This document shows positions 1 to 6,100 of a stretch of DNA of 6,219 nt, one piece after another. Origin of the DNA: Candidatus Aalborgicola danicus (GTDB lineage Bacteria > Pseudomonadota > Gammaproteobacteria > Burkholderiales > Burkholderiaceae_C); the NCBI GenBank assembly GCA_016703945.1, contig JADJBC010000037.1:1-6219 (forward strand), read 5' to 3'. Position numbers and translations under genes: made by a program. How positions within the stretch are numbered: the stretch's first letter is position 1; every line of letters begins with the position of its first letter. The notes beneath the pieces were generated by a model. That model made no database searches. It saw nothing but the letters and a program-made list of their open reading frames with translations, and had not been told where the DNA came from.

Positions 1-521
1 AGATGATCAACGACGTGCGGCAGGCCAACCCAGAAGCGGCCATCACCCTGGGCGCAGACAAGGGGTACGACGCGGCGGAGTTTGTCGGTGAGTTGCACCG
101 ACTCAAGGTTGCACCGCACGTGGCGCAGAACAAATCAGGGCGGCGCTCGGCGGTGCCCGATGAGATTGCCCAGACCGCAGGCTATGGCGCGTCGATGCAA
201 TGTCGCAAACGCATCGAGCAAGGCTTCGGATGGGCCAAGACGATCGGTCAGGTGCGTCAAGTGATGGTGCGTGGGACCAAGAAAGTCGCTCAGCTGTTCG
301 TGCTGAACATGGCCGCCTACAACCTCGTGCGCATGCGTTCACTGGGACAGGTCCGTCTGCAGGGTGCGCGATGAGCGCATAAAGCCGAAAACCGGCGCTT
401 GCGCGGGTCGAATCGAGCTCCAAACGCGTATTCAGACCCTCACGAACGACCAAGGCACCGACATCACGATTCCAGTGACGCCAACCCGGGTTCAGCCCTT
501 GGTATTTCAGCAGGCTGCTAG
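1..521 (+). mobile_element. IS5-type insertion sequence, 3' end (right boundary tentative)
   Basis: The transposase stops at 374 and is followed by about 145 bp without a convincing gene. The right boundary is placed near 504-521, where 'tatttcagcaggctgctag' reads like the right terminal repeat of many IS5-type elements (reverse complement ctagcagcctgctgaaa). It ends in CTAG at 518-521, and IS5-type elements often target CTAG/YTAR sites. This boundary is recalled from family knowledge, and the left end is not in the window for comparison, so the end point could be wrong by tens of bases. Confidence 0.45.
3..374 (+). CDS. IS5-type DDE transposase, C-terminal part (5' truncated by window edge)
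   Basis: This is the C-terminal half of a cut-and-paste transposase of the IS5 type. The frame enters from the window edge, so the Met at position 3 is probably internal and the N-terminal part, with the first catalytic Asp, lies outside. Visible motifs, numbered from that Met, are 'GADKGYD' with the second catalytic Asp at residue 19 and 'RKRIEQGFGWAK' at 68-79 with the catalytic Glu at 72 and a conserved Lys at 79. These form the D...E...K arrangement of IS4/IS5-type enzymes. The tail 'FVLNMAAYNLVRM' matches the usual end of this family. It sits upstream of the kfrA remnant in the same direction and is an independent insertion from the Tn3-family transposon. Whether the full gene is intact cannot be judged here. 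The family call is confident; the subgroup (IS5 versus the often co-annotated IS1182) is not. Confidence 0.88.
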   Translation: MINDVRQANPEAAITLGADKGYDAAEFVGELHRLKVAPHVAQNKSGRRSAVPDEIAQTAGYGASMQCRKRIEQGFGWAKTIGQVRQVMVRGTKKVAQLFVLNMAAYNLVRMRSLGQVRLQGAR

Positions 522-658
522 CAGCCGTGCCCCCATGCGTGCGGTTACAGCGTTGTTGTGCGCGAACGCGACGGGGTGAGTTTCCGCGGCGCAGCAGCAG
601 GTCTGATCGCGTTACGCCTTACCCGCGCCACATCTAAATCGACCCCCAAACCAGCATC

Positions 659-687
659 ACATTGGATAATCTGCCATTACCCAATGT
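659..687. repeat. 7-bp inverted repeat upstream of kfrA promoter
   Basis: 'acattgg' at 659-665 is matched by its exact reverse complement 'ccaatgt' at 681-687 with a 15-bp spacer, about 25 bp upstream of the proposed -35 of kfrA. It could be an additional regulator-binding site or a chance repeat; 7-bp arms alone are weak evidence. Confidence 0.25.
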
Positions 688-712
688 TAGTTTGATAGAA
701 AACTCCAACTCA

Positions 713-741
713 TTGACCTAAAAAATAGTATGTAATATCAT
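713..741 (+). promoter_or_regulatory. Predicted sigma-70 promoter of kfrA
   Basis: A -35 box TTGACC (713-718; 5 of 6 matches to TTGACA) and a -10 box TATCAT (736-741; 5 of 6 matches to TATAAT) are separated by exactly 17 bp. Transcription would begin near 748, about 30 nt before the kfrA ATG. The -10 box lies inside the 727-751 inverted repeat, so a protein bound there would block it. Confidence 0.6.
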
Positions 742-751
742 GGTACATACT
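727..751. promoter_or_regulatory. Candidate KfrA operator (inverted repeat over the -10 box)
   Basis: 'agtatgta' at 727-734 and 'tacatact' at 744-751 form a perfect 8-bp inverted repeat with a 9-bp spacer covering the predicted -10 box. KfrA proteins of plasmids are known to repress their own promoter by binding an overlapping operator, so this is the natural candidate. Nearby 'ggtac' copies (742-746 and 754-758) add further local repetition. The repeat is seen; the binding is inferred. Confidence 0.5.
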
Positions 752-776
752 TCGGTACGAAATAAAGAGGTGAGCC

Positions 777-1406
777 ATGGCCAGAGCCGGGATCTACAAA
801 TCTGAAGTGCTGCGCGCACGCGATAAATTGCTGGCCACCGGGCGCAATCCGTCCATCGATGCGGTGCGCGAAGAGCTGGGTACCGGCTCCAAAACCACGA
901 TCCACCGTTACTTGAAGGAGATCGAGGAAGAGGAAGGGCCGGCCACCGGCAGCCGGGTGGCCGTCAGCGAGGCGATCCAGGACCTGGTGGTCCGCCTGGC
1001 CGCCCGCGTCAACGAGGAAGCCGAGGAGGGGGTTCCGCGCCCAAACCGGCGGAATTTGTCCTATCCGTTAGTGCTGGTATTCCAAGGGTTGAAGACAGTC
1101 AGGGGTTCCACGCCAGAATCCTCGGAAGTTCCCGATTCAGCTAGCCAATTTCTTGATGCGCTCTGCAAGGCGTCCAAACGCTTCTTCCATGTACTCGAAT
1201 GTCTTGGGTTCAGTGCCGCCTGCACGCAAAGAGTTTTTGAAGATAGCCAGATCAGAAATCCATTGCTGATGAAGCTTTTCCAATTCTTTGACTTGCGGCT
1301 GAAATACTTGCAGATTGCCGCTCCCAACAAAGGCCTGATAGCCACGCTCAAGCGTTGCCGCTGTCGTCAGCAATTTAGCCCCCATTTGCTTTTGCTGCTC
1401 GGGTAG
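777..1406 (+). CDS. kfrA: KfrA-like plasmid DNA-binding protein, truncated by transposon insertion (chimeric ORF)
   Basis: The first 84 codons (777-1028) encode the N-terminal DNA-binding domain of a KfrA-type plasmid regulator (KfrA_N family). The winged-helix/HTH segment lies at about residues 5-48, with the family signature 'GSKTTIHRYLKEIE' at 37-50. Native KfrA continues as a long Ala/Glu-rich coiled coil that organises or stabilises plasmids; here homology stops just as that coil should begin ('VNEEAE'). Exactly at codon 85 the GGGG of the transposon end starts. The remaining 125 codons are transposon DNA, mostly antisense to the 3' part of the passenger gene at 1137-1679, so that tail is not a real domain. 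The start is supported by an AGAGGTGA Shine-Dalgarno at 766-773 and the promoter at 713-741. The product would have an HTH but no coiled coil. The rest of kfrA should lie beyond the far transposon end. Confidence 0.85.
   Translation: MARAGIYKSEVLRARDKLLATGRNPSIDAVREELGTGSKTTIHRYLKEIEEEEGPATGSRVAVSEAIQDLVVRLAARVNEEAEEGVPRPNRRNLSYPLVLVFQGLKTVRGSTPESSEVPDSASQFLDALCKASKRFFHVLECLGFSAACTQRVFEDSQIRNPLLMKLFQFFDLRLKYLQIAAPNKGLIATLKRCRCRQQFSPHLLLLLG
1029..1071 (+). repeat. Left terminal inverted repeat of the Tn3-family transposon (outer copy)
   Basis: The sequence begins GGGGTTCC and ends CCGTTAG, like Tn3-family termini (GGGG at the outer edge, ACGNTAAG-like inner edge, usually about 38 bp). It starts exactly where the kfrA homology breaks. 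A second, diverged copy in the same orientation lies 73 bp further in. The matching right-end copy is outside the window, so the repeat length is provisional. Confidence 0.65.
1102..1144 (+). repeat. Inner, direct-oriented second copy of the terminal repeat
   Basis: By hand alignment, 29 of 43 positions match the outer copy without gaps. This includes GGGGTTCC, the CGCC at positions 10-13, CGGAA at 22-26 and the closing TAG. It overlaps the last codons and the TGA stop of the leftward passenger gene. It may be a fossil end of an earlier or nested Tn3-type element, or an extra TnpA-binding site. Confidence 0.55.
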
Positions 1407-1679
1407 CTGGGACATGCCTTCGTAGGGCCGCGATGGCTTATTGCGTTCGGTCTCGGACGCCTCTTCCATGACGAGGGCATAGCGGTAAAAACCTGAAAAT
1501 TCGTTCGACAATGCCATGAGCTGATCGTCGGATGTTCCGACCCAAATCTTGTGCAGATCGGGCACATATCCCATCATACGATTGATGATTGCTGGGGCAT
1601 CGTTAACGCCCTCGGCAGCAAGCCGTTGCATGTGCTGATCGATCTTCGCGGCCAGCCGCCGGAATTCATTCATGCTCAT
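1137..1679 (-). CDS. Unrecognised 180-residue protein, third gene of the toxin-antitoxin operon
   Basis: I do not recognise this family. The start at 1679 (MSMNEF...) is chosen because the longer frame to 1877 would overlap most of the toxin's 3' half, and because GGAG stands about 11 nt upstream. A start at the second Met (1673) is also possible. The product appears soluble, rich in charged residues, Gln and Leu, and largely helical. Amphipathic stretches lie at about residues 5-22, 92-115 and 128-150, with a basic helix at 160-179. It has no signal peptide, membrane segment, Cys pair or evident catalytic motif. The ATG lies 16 nt after the toxin stop on the same strand, so co-transcription with the fitAB-like pair is likely. 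Its stop codon sits inside the inner terminal repeat, so it is the outermost gene of the transposon. A role in toxin control, transposition or an unrelated cargo function cannot be distinguished. Confidence 0.7.
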   Translation of the reverse strand: MSMNEFRRLAAKIDQHMQRLAAEGVNDAPAIINRMMGYVPDLHKIWVGTSDDQLMALSNEFSGFYRYALVMEEASETERNKPSRPYEGMSQLPEQQKQMGAKLLTTAATLERGYQAFVGSGNLQVFQPQVKELEKLHQQWISDLAIFKNSLRAGGTEPKTFEYMEEAFGRLAERIKKLAS

Positions 1680-1695
1680 GGTTTGCCGGACTCCG

Positions 1696-2112
1696 TTACG
1701 CTTCCCAGGGATTAATGACCGTAACGTTAGCGGCTTCATAGGGAGCCGTATCGCGTGACGCCACGATAAACCCCCGCGAGGCCGCGATTGCGGCAATGTA
1801 GCCGTCTGGTGTTGGAAATCCTCGTCCGGCGACTTTGGCCGTAGCGGCCAGCTCTGCATAGTGCCGTGCAGCATCAATGTCGAAGGGAAGCACCCGATCC
1901 CGGAACAGTCCCATCAGACCATCAAGGGTCTGAGCCAACATATCCTTGCGCTTGCCGGCAGGGAGAGCCCTGATACCAAATAGCAACTCGGCCACCGTCA
2001 CGCTGGACAGATAAAGCGTTTCGGCGGCTTGATCATTCAGCCAAGCCCGCACAGCCGAGTCCGGCTCGGGCTTCATCGCCTCGGAAACGACGTTGGTATC
2101 GAGAACTATCAT
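1696..2112 (-). CDS. fitB: PIN-domain toxin, FitB/VapC family
   Basis: A 138-residue ribonuclease toxin of a type II toxin-antitoxin pair, expected to cleave RNA with Mg2+ or Mn2+ when free of its antitoxin. The whole chain is one PIN domain. The acidic metal-binding residues are all present: Asp5 in 'LDTNVVSE', Glu42 in 'VTVAELLFGI', Asp103 in 'TPDGYIAA' and Asp121 in 'SRDTAPYEAA'. The ending 'VINPWEA' and overall length match FitB of Neisseria, the close relative within the VapC superfamily. The ATG overlaps the antitoxin stop (ATGA, 2109-2112) with GAGG five nt upstream, indicating translational coupling. No catalytic residue is missing, so the toxin looks functional. The cellular target cannot be read from sequence; 'vapC' would be the generic name. 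Confidence 0.92.
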   Translation of the reverse strand: MIVLDTNVVSEAMKPEPDSAVRAWLNDQAAETLYLSSVTVAELLFGIRALPAGKRKDMLAQTLDGLMGLFRDRVLPFDIDAARHYAELAATAKVAGRGFPTPDGYIAAIAASRGFIVASRDTAPYEAANVTVINPWEA

Positions 2113-2363
2113 TCAAACCTCAGCGGCTCGGCCGGCGTCTTGTCTCGCGCTTGCTGGAATACCTCGAAATCTTCGTTCGTCAGGCCGACCTTGCGGCCCA
2201 GTTCTGAGAGTGCTTCACCCAGGCGAACGCGCGACCCCGGCTTAACCGCTATCGCCAGAATCTCACGCACCTCGGCCTCGGTGCTGCGCCCATGTAGAGC
2301 GGCCTGCACCCGCAAAGCGCGATGCACATCGTCGGGCAGATTGCGTACTGTCAGCATTGCCAT
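2109..2363 (-). CDS. fitA: Ribbon-helix-helix antitoxin, FitA/VapB-like
   Basis: An 84-residue antitoxin that should bind and inhibit the PIN toxin encoded immediately downstream and repress their shared promoter. The N-terminal ribbon-helix-helix of the Arc/FitA type spans about residues 2-40: strand 'MLTVRNLP', then helices through 'DDVHRALRVQAALHGRSTEAEVREILAIA'-like sequence, of which 'GRSTEAEVREIL' is the FitA hallmark. The C-terminal part (about 45-84, with Arg73 and the ending PLRFE) would wrap around the toxin. The start at 2363 has a good Shine-Dalgarno (GAGGTG, complement of about 2370-2375); Met3 is a weaker alternative. It is first in the leftward operon and faces away from tnpR. 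The start codon lies within one arm of the 2361-2411 inverted repeat, fitting autoregulation. Confidence 0.9.
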   Translation of the reverse strand: MAMLTVRNLPDDVHRALRVQAALHGRSTEAEVREILAIAVKPGSRVRLGEALSELGRKVGLTNEDFEVFQQARDKTPAEPLRFE

Positions 2364-2422
2364 AGCATCACCTCGTAAAAATGCATTCTATGCATTCATT
2401 ATGATGCTATGAATGCATTTTT
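2361..2422. promoter_or_regulatory. Candidate antitoxin operator: two interlocked inverted repeats
   Basis: Two perfect inverted repeats overlap. One has 'aaaaatgcattc' (2377-2388) and 'gaatgcattttt' (2411-2422), 12-bp arms. The other has 'catagcatca' (2361-2370) and 'tgatgctatg' (2402-2411), 10-bp arms. A further direct copy of 'atgcattc' lies at 2390-2397. They cover the predicted fitAB promoter and the antitoxin start. RHH antitoxins of the FitA type bind inverted repeats in their own promoter, so these are the expected targets. Which repeat is bound is unknown. Confidence 0.6.
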
Positions 2423-2426
2423 GCAA
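2398..2426 (-). promoter_or_regulatory. Predicted promoter of the toxin-antitoxin operon
   Basis: On the minus strand a -35-like TTGCAA (2426-2421; 4 of 6 consensus) and a -10-like CATAAT (2403-2398; 5 of 6) are spaced by exactly 17 bp. Transcription would start near 2391, leaving a leader of about 28 nt before the antitoxin ATG. Both boxes overlap the inverted repeats listed as candidate operators. Confidence 0.5.
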
Positions 2427-2449
2427 GTAACATCAGCCTATCGTAAAAC
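2421..2449 (+). promoter_or_regulatory. Possible tnpR promoter, back-to-back with the fitAB promoter
   Basis: On the plus strand the same self-complementary TTGCAA (2421-2426) is followed after 17 bp by TAAAAC (2444-2449; 4 of 6 match to TATAAT). It would start transcription near 2456 inside the res region, where TnpR binding would repress it. The match is weak and the call is tentative. Confidence 0.25.
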
Positions 2450-2573
2450 AAGTGTTTTGCGACATAGTGGCGAAAGCAAACACAAATGCTCTCAACAAGC
2501 CTCCAAAAATGTACGGGAAACATTGTCGCTATGCACTAGCATACGGAAACCGCATTTTTATGGTTATCCGACT
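2423..2573. other. Probable res region (resolution site) upstream of tnpR
   Basis: In Tn3-family elements res lies immediately upstream of tnpR and holds three resolvase-binding subsites with inverted half-sites. This AT-richer spacer is the only place for it. A candidate subsite of about 32 bp is seen at 2452-2483, where 'gtgttttgc' faces 'gcaaacac' (one base shorter). That spacing is close to the 34-bp subsite II of Tn3. Another symmetric stretch is 2530-2546 ('tatgc', four bases, 'gcata'). 'gcgaca' (2459-2464) and 'tgtcgc' (2524-2529) form a wider inverted pair. The crossover subsite I is expected at the toxin-antitoxin side. Subsites cannot be assigned with certainty by eye. Confidence 0.45.
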
Positions 2574-3158
2574 ATGTTGATTGGCTACATGCGCGTTTCG
2601 TCCGACTCAGACCGACAGAGCACTGACCTGCAACGCGATGCGCTGCTGGCGGCGGGCATCGATACACGCCACTTGTTTGAGGATCATGCCTCCGGCGCTA
2701 AAGATGATCGACCTGGCTTGGCAAAGGCACTGAATTTCGTGTGCCCAGGCGACGTGCTCGTCGTCTGGAAGCTGGATCGACTTGGCCGTTCGCTGTCGCA
2801 TTTGCTCTCCATCGTGACAGCGCTGAAGGAAAAGCATGTTGCCTTTCGGTCGCTGACGGAAGGCATGGACACCACCACGGCGTCGGGCGAACTGCTGTTT
2901 CATGTCTTCGGTGCACTGGCTCAGTACGAACGGGCCTTGATTCAGGAACGGGTTATTGCTGGTCTAGGTGCTGCCAAACGGCGCGGCCGTATAGGCGGGC
3001 GGCCCCAAGCAATTACAGGTGAGAAGCTGGATGCCATCGTCGCCGCGTTGGACGGTGGCATGTCAAAGGCCGCCGTGTGCCGCAACTTCGGCGTTAAACG
3101 TACCACGTTGATCGAAACGTTGGCCCGTATCGCGTGGCCCGGTGCACACGAGACCTAA
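2574..3158 (+). CDS. tnpR: TnpR serine resolvase of the Tn3-family transposon
   Basis: A 194-residue resolvase that recombines the two res copies of a cointegrate. The N-terminal catalytic domain carries the nucleophile Ser9 in 'GYMRVSS', Arg7, 'KLDRLGRS' with Arg69 and Arg72, and 'QYERALIQER' (117-126), which starts the long dimer helix. A hinge with 'GRIGGRP' (138-144) leads to a C-terminal helix-turn-helix at about 150-185 ('GGMSKAAVCRNFGVKRTTLI'). Length and layout match Tn3/gamma-delta resolvases. The start at 2574 is chosen because family members begin with M-x-I-x-GY-x-RVS. The open frame reaches back to 2409, but the extra 55 residues are unlike any resolvase and would lie over the res/operator DNA. 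The Shine-Dalgarno is weak. It is followed directly, in the same frame, by tnpA. Confidence 0.93.
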   Translation: MLIGYMRVSSDSDRQSTDLQRDALLAAGIDTRHLFEDHASGAKDDRPGLAKALNFVCPGDVLVVWKLDRLGRSLSHLLSIVTALKEKHVAFRSLTEGMDTTTASGELLFHVFGALAQYERALIQERVIAGLGAAKRRGRIGGRPQAITGEKLDAIVAALDGGMSKAAVCRNFGVKRTTLIETLARIAWPGAHET

Positions 3159-3170
3159 CCGGTTTACAAA

Positions 3171-6100
3171 ATGCGTAATAACCCCGGTAAGCGTCTGACG
3201 ATACTCTCAGATGCTGAGAAAGTTGCACTCTACGGCCTTCCAGATTTCGATGATTTCCAGCGTGTCGAATTTCTCGCCATGACTGATGCCGAGCGCACCC
3301 TGGCCTTGCGGCGCAAGGGTTTTGAAGAACAGATCTACTGTCTACTGCAAATTGGATATTTCAAAGCCAAGCAGGCGTTTTTCCATTTTTCTCTGGCTGA
3401 TGCATCACCAAACGACATCGGTTTCTTACTTCAGCGGTATTTCCCAGGAAAGGAATTGACATCAACCTCCAAGCCGCTAAGCAAACGGCAATATTACGCA
3501 CAGCGTGACGACATCTCCAACCTGTTTGGCTATCGACTGTGCTCTGAAGCTGATCTGCCTTCGCTACTTGAAAAGGCAACGCTGCTGGCTAGGACAGACG
3601 TAGCACCGACTTTTTTGCTGGCGGAACTGATGGTGTTTCTGGTTAGCCAGCACATCGTGCGACCAGGCTACTCCACGCTACAAGAATTAATCACAAATGC
3701 ACTAACTGCTGAGCGCGATCGCCTGGAACAACTGGTCGAATCGGCACTGACCGATGCCACGCGCGCCGCGCTGCAAGAGTTGCTGATGGGTGATAACACT
3801 TTGTCCGATTTAGCCGCGCTCAAGCAGGACGCCAAGAGCTTTCGCTATCGCCAGATGGGCTTGGAGCGCCAAAAGCGACTCACCCTGGCGCCCCTGTACA
3901 CCATCGCCAAAACCCTGCTGCCAAGCCTTGATATCTCGCAGCTCAACATCGCCTACTACGCCAGTCTGGCCAACTTTTACACGATCTACGATTTACGGCG
4001 ATTCAAGCCCGGCCAGACCAACCTCTATTTGCTGTGCTACGCCTGGCAGCGCTACCGGCAACTCACCGACAACATCGTGGAAGCCTTTGCTTACCAGGCC
4101 CGTCATCTTGAAGACGACACCAAGGCGGTTGCCACACAGCAGGCGGCCAAAATACACAACGAACGCCAGCAAGCTACGCCACGGGTGGGTGAACTTCTCC
4201 TACTGTATGTGGATGACTCGCTCACTGACATGACCCCTTTCGGCACGGTGCGCGGCAAGGCCTTTCGCATCATGCCCGAGGAGAAGCTGCGCTCGACTGG
4301 CAAGCTCCTGACGGAGACTCCTGTCAGTCAGATGGATTTGCGTTGGCAAGCGGTGGACAAGCAGAGTGGGCTTTGCACGAAAAATCTACGCCCCCTTGCC
4401 ACGGCCCTGGATTTCGCAAGCAGTAGTGCCAGTGGCAAGGTCTGGCTGGCGGCCTTGCAATGGATGAACGAGGTCTTTGCCGGCCACAAGCGGCTTGCCA
4501 CGCAGCCGTTGGAGGACATTCCGCAGCGCACGATACCCACCCGGTTGCGCAATTTCTTGCTCAGCTTTGACGAGGAGGGCAAGCCCGTTGGTCTGCGCGC
4601 CGACCGCTACGAGTTTTGGGTGTACAGGCAACTGCGCAAGCGCCTTGACGCTGGGGACATCTATCTTGACGACAGTGTGCAGCACCGGCGTTTTGCCGAT
4701 GACCTGGTATCCATGGAGGCCAAAGCCGACGCCCTCAAGGCACTGAATATCCCTTGGTTGCGTGAGCCTGCCGACCAAACACTTGATGCCTTGTTCGTCG
4801 AACTGGACGAGCAGTGGCGGGCGTTCGATTCTGAGCTGCGCAGCGGCAAGCTCACGCACCTGGAGTTTGACCCAGTAAAACAAACGTTGACGTGGCACCG
4901 ACCCAAGGCCGACAAGGATAAACAATTGCAGCAAGGCTTCTACGGAAAGCTTCAGCCGCGTGACGTTGCCGACGTCTTCCGGTTTGTGAACGAACGGTGC
5001 AACTTTCTCTCGGCCATGACGCCCTTGCAGCCACGCTACGCCAAGAAAGTCGCCGACGCTGACAGCCTGATGGCCGTGATCATTGCCCAGGCCATGAACC
5101 ATGGCAACTTCAAAATGGCTGAGACTTGCGACATCCCTTACCACGTGCTGGAAGCCACACACCAGCAGCACCTGCGGCCGGCCACGCTGATTGAGGCGAG
5201 CGACATCCTCAGCAACTTCATCGCCAGTCTGCCCATCTTCCCGTATTACTCCATCGACATGGATGTTCTGTATGGCAGTGTGGACGGGCAGAAATTTGCC
5301 GCTGCCTCCCCGACGCTCAAGGCGCGCCATTCACGCAAGTATTTTGGCAAGGACCGTGGCGTTGTCGCCTATACCTTGCTGGCCAACCATGTTGCTCTGC
5401 AAACCCAGATGCTGGGTGCCAACCAGCATGAGAGCTACTGGGTATTTGACATCTGCTACAACAATACGTCCGACATCAGGCCGACCACGATCACAGGCGA
5501 CATGCACAGCATCAACATGGCGAACTTTGCCATCCTGCACTGGTTTGGTATGAACCTGGCGCCACGTTTTACCAATTTGCATGCCCAATTGAAGCACCTC
5601 TACCGTGGCCCTGACCAGGAGGGTTATGCTGATTTCCTGATTCAACCGGTTGGACAGATTGACCGTCATTTGATTGCCGCTGAAAAATCTAATTTGGATC
5701 ACATCGCTGCCACCCTGGGACTCAAGGAAATGAGCCAAAGCGTGCTGGTACGCAAGATTTGCACATTGTCTGGACACCACCGCACGCGTAAGGCGCTCTT
5801 CGAGTATGACAAGCTGATCCGAACGATCTACACGCTGCGCTACTTGCGCGACCCTCAAATGCAGCGTGATGTCCACCGTTCTGAAAACCGCATTGAGTCC
5901 TACCACCAGCTGCGCTCCACCATCGCCCAGGTCAACGGCAAAAAGGAACTGACCGGGCGTACGGACCTGGAAGTGGAGATCAGCAACCAGTGTGGCCGAC
6001 TGATCGCCAATGTGGTGATTGCCTACAACTCGATGCTGCTGTCAGGGCTACTTGGCCGGCATCTGGCAGTCGGCAATGAAAAGGCGCTGGACTTACTCAG

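Larger units (their letters stand above)
375..776. other. Non-coding stretch: IS tail and kfrA upstream region
   Basis: About 400 bp without a supportable gene. The first part (to about 521) is the probable non-coding tail of the IS. It contains a perfect 14-bp palindrome at 513-526 (ggctgctagcagcc) next to the proposed IS end. The second part (about 522-776) should be host-replicon DNA. Composition becomes AT-rich from about 655 onward, where an inverted repeat (659-687) and the kfrA promoter and operator lie. Short open frames crossing 364-579 have no recognisable content. Confidence 0.6.

Noticed and set aside
103..453. Minus-strand open frame over the IS transposase
   Set aside because: It is a shadow of a transposase with visible DDE motifs; the protein is Arg/Ser-rich and unrecognisable.
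1072..1101. Possible small gene or attachment site between the two terminal repeats
   Set aside because: The 30 bases between the repeats show no start, ribosome site or symmetry beyond chance.
1680..1877. Upstream extension of the third operon gene to 246 residues
   Set aside because: The extra 66 residues are the toxin gene read in another frame; MSMNEF at 1679 gives a gene that does not overlap the toxin.
2029..2412. Plus-strand open frame of 127 residues
   Set aside because: It is antisense to the antitoxin and the start of the toxin, which have clear family motifs, an ATGA overlap and ribosome-binding sites.
2409..2573. N-terminal extension of tnpR by 55 residues
   Set aside because: Resolvases begin a few residues before GYxRVS. 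The extension is unlike the family and lies over the operator/res DNA, so the start is placed at 2574.
2560..2580. Six-codon leader peptide (MVIRLC) overlapping the tnpR start
   Set aside because: It could couple translation to tnpR, but there is no ribosome site and such short frames are common by chance.
4386..5330. Long open frame on the minus strand (314 residues)
   Set aside because: It lies wholly antisense to tnpA, whose plus-strand frame shows continuous family motifs including the first catalytic Asp. Its composition is that of a codon-bias shadow and it has no recognisable domain.
5331..5906. Open frame on the minus strand (191 residues)
   Set aside because: It is antisense to the catalytic core of tnpA, including the second catalytic Asp region, with no independent start signals or motifs.
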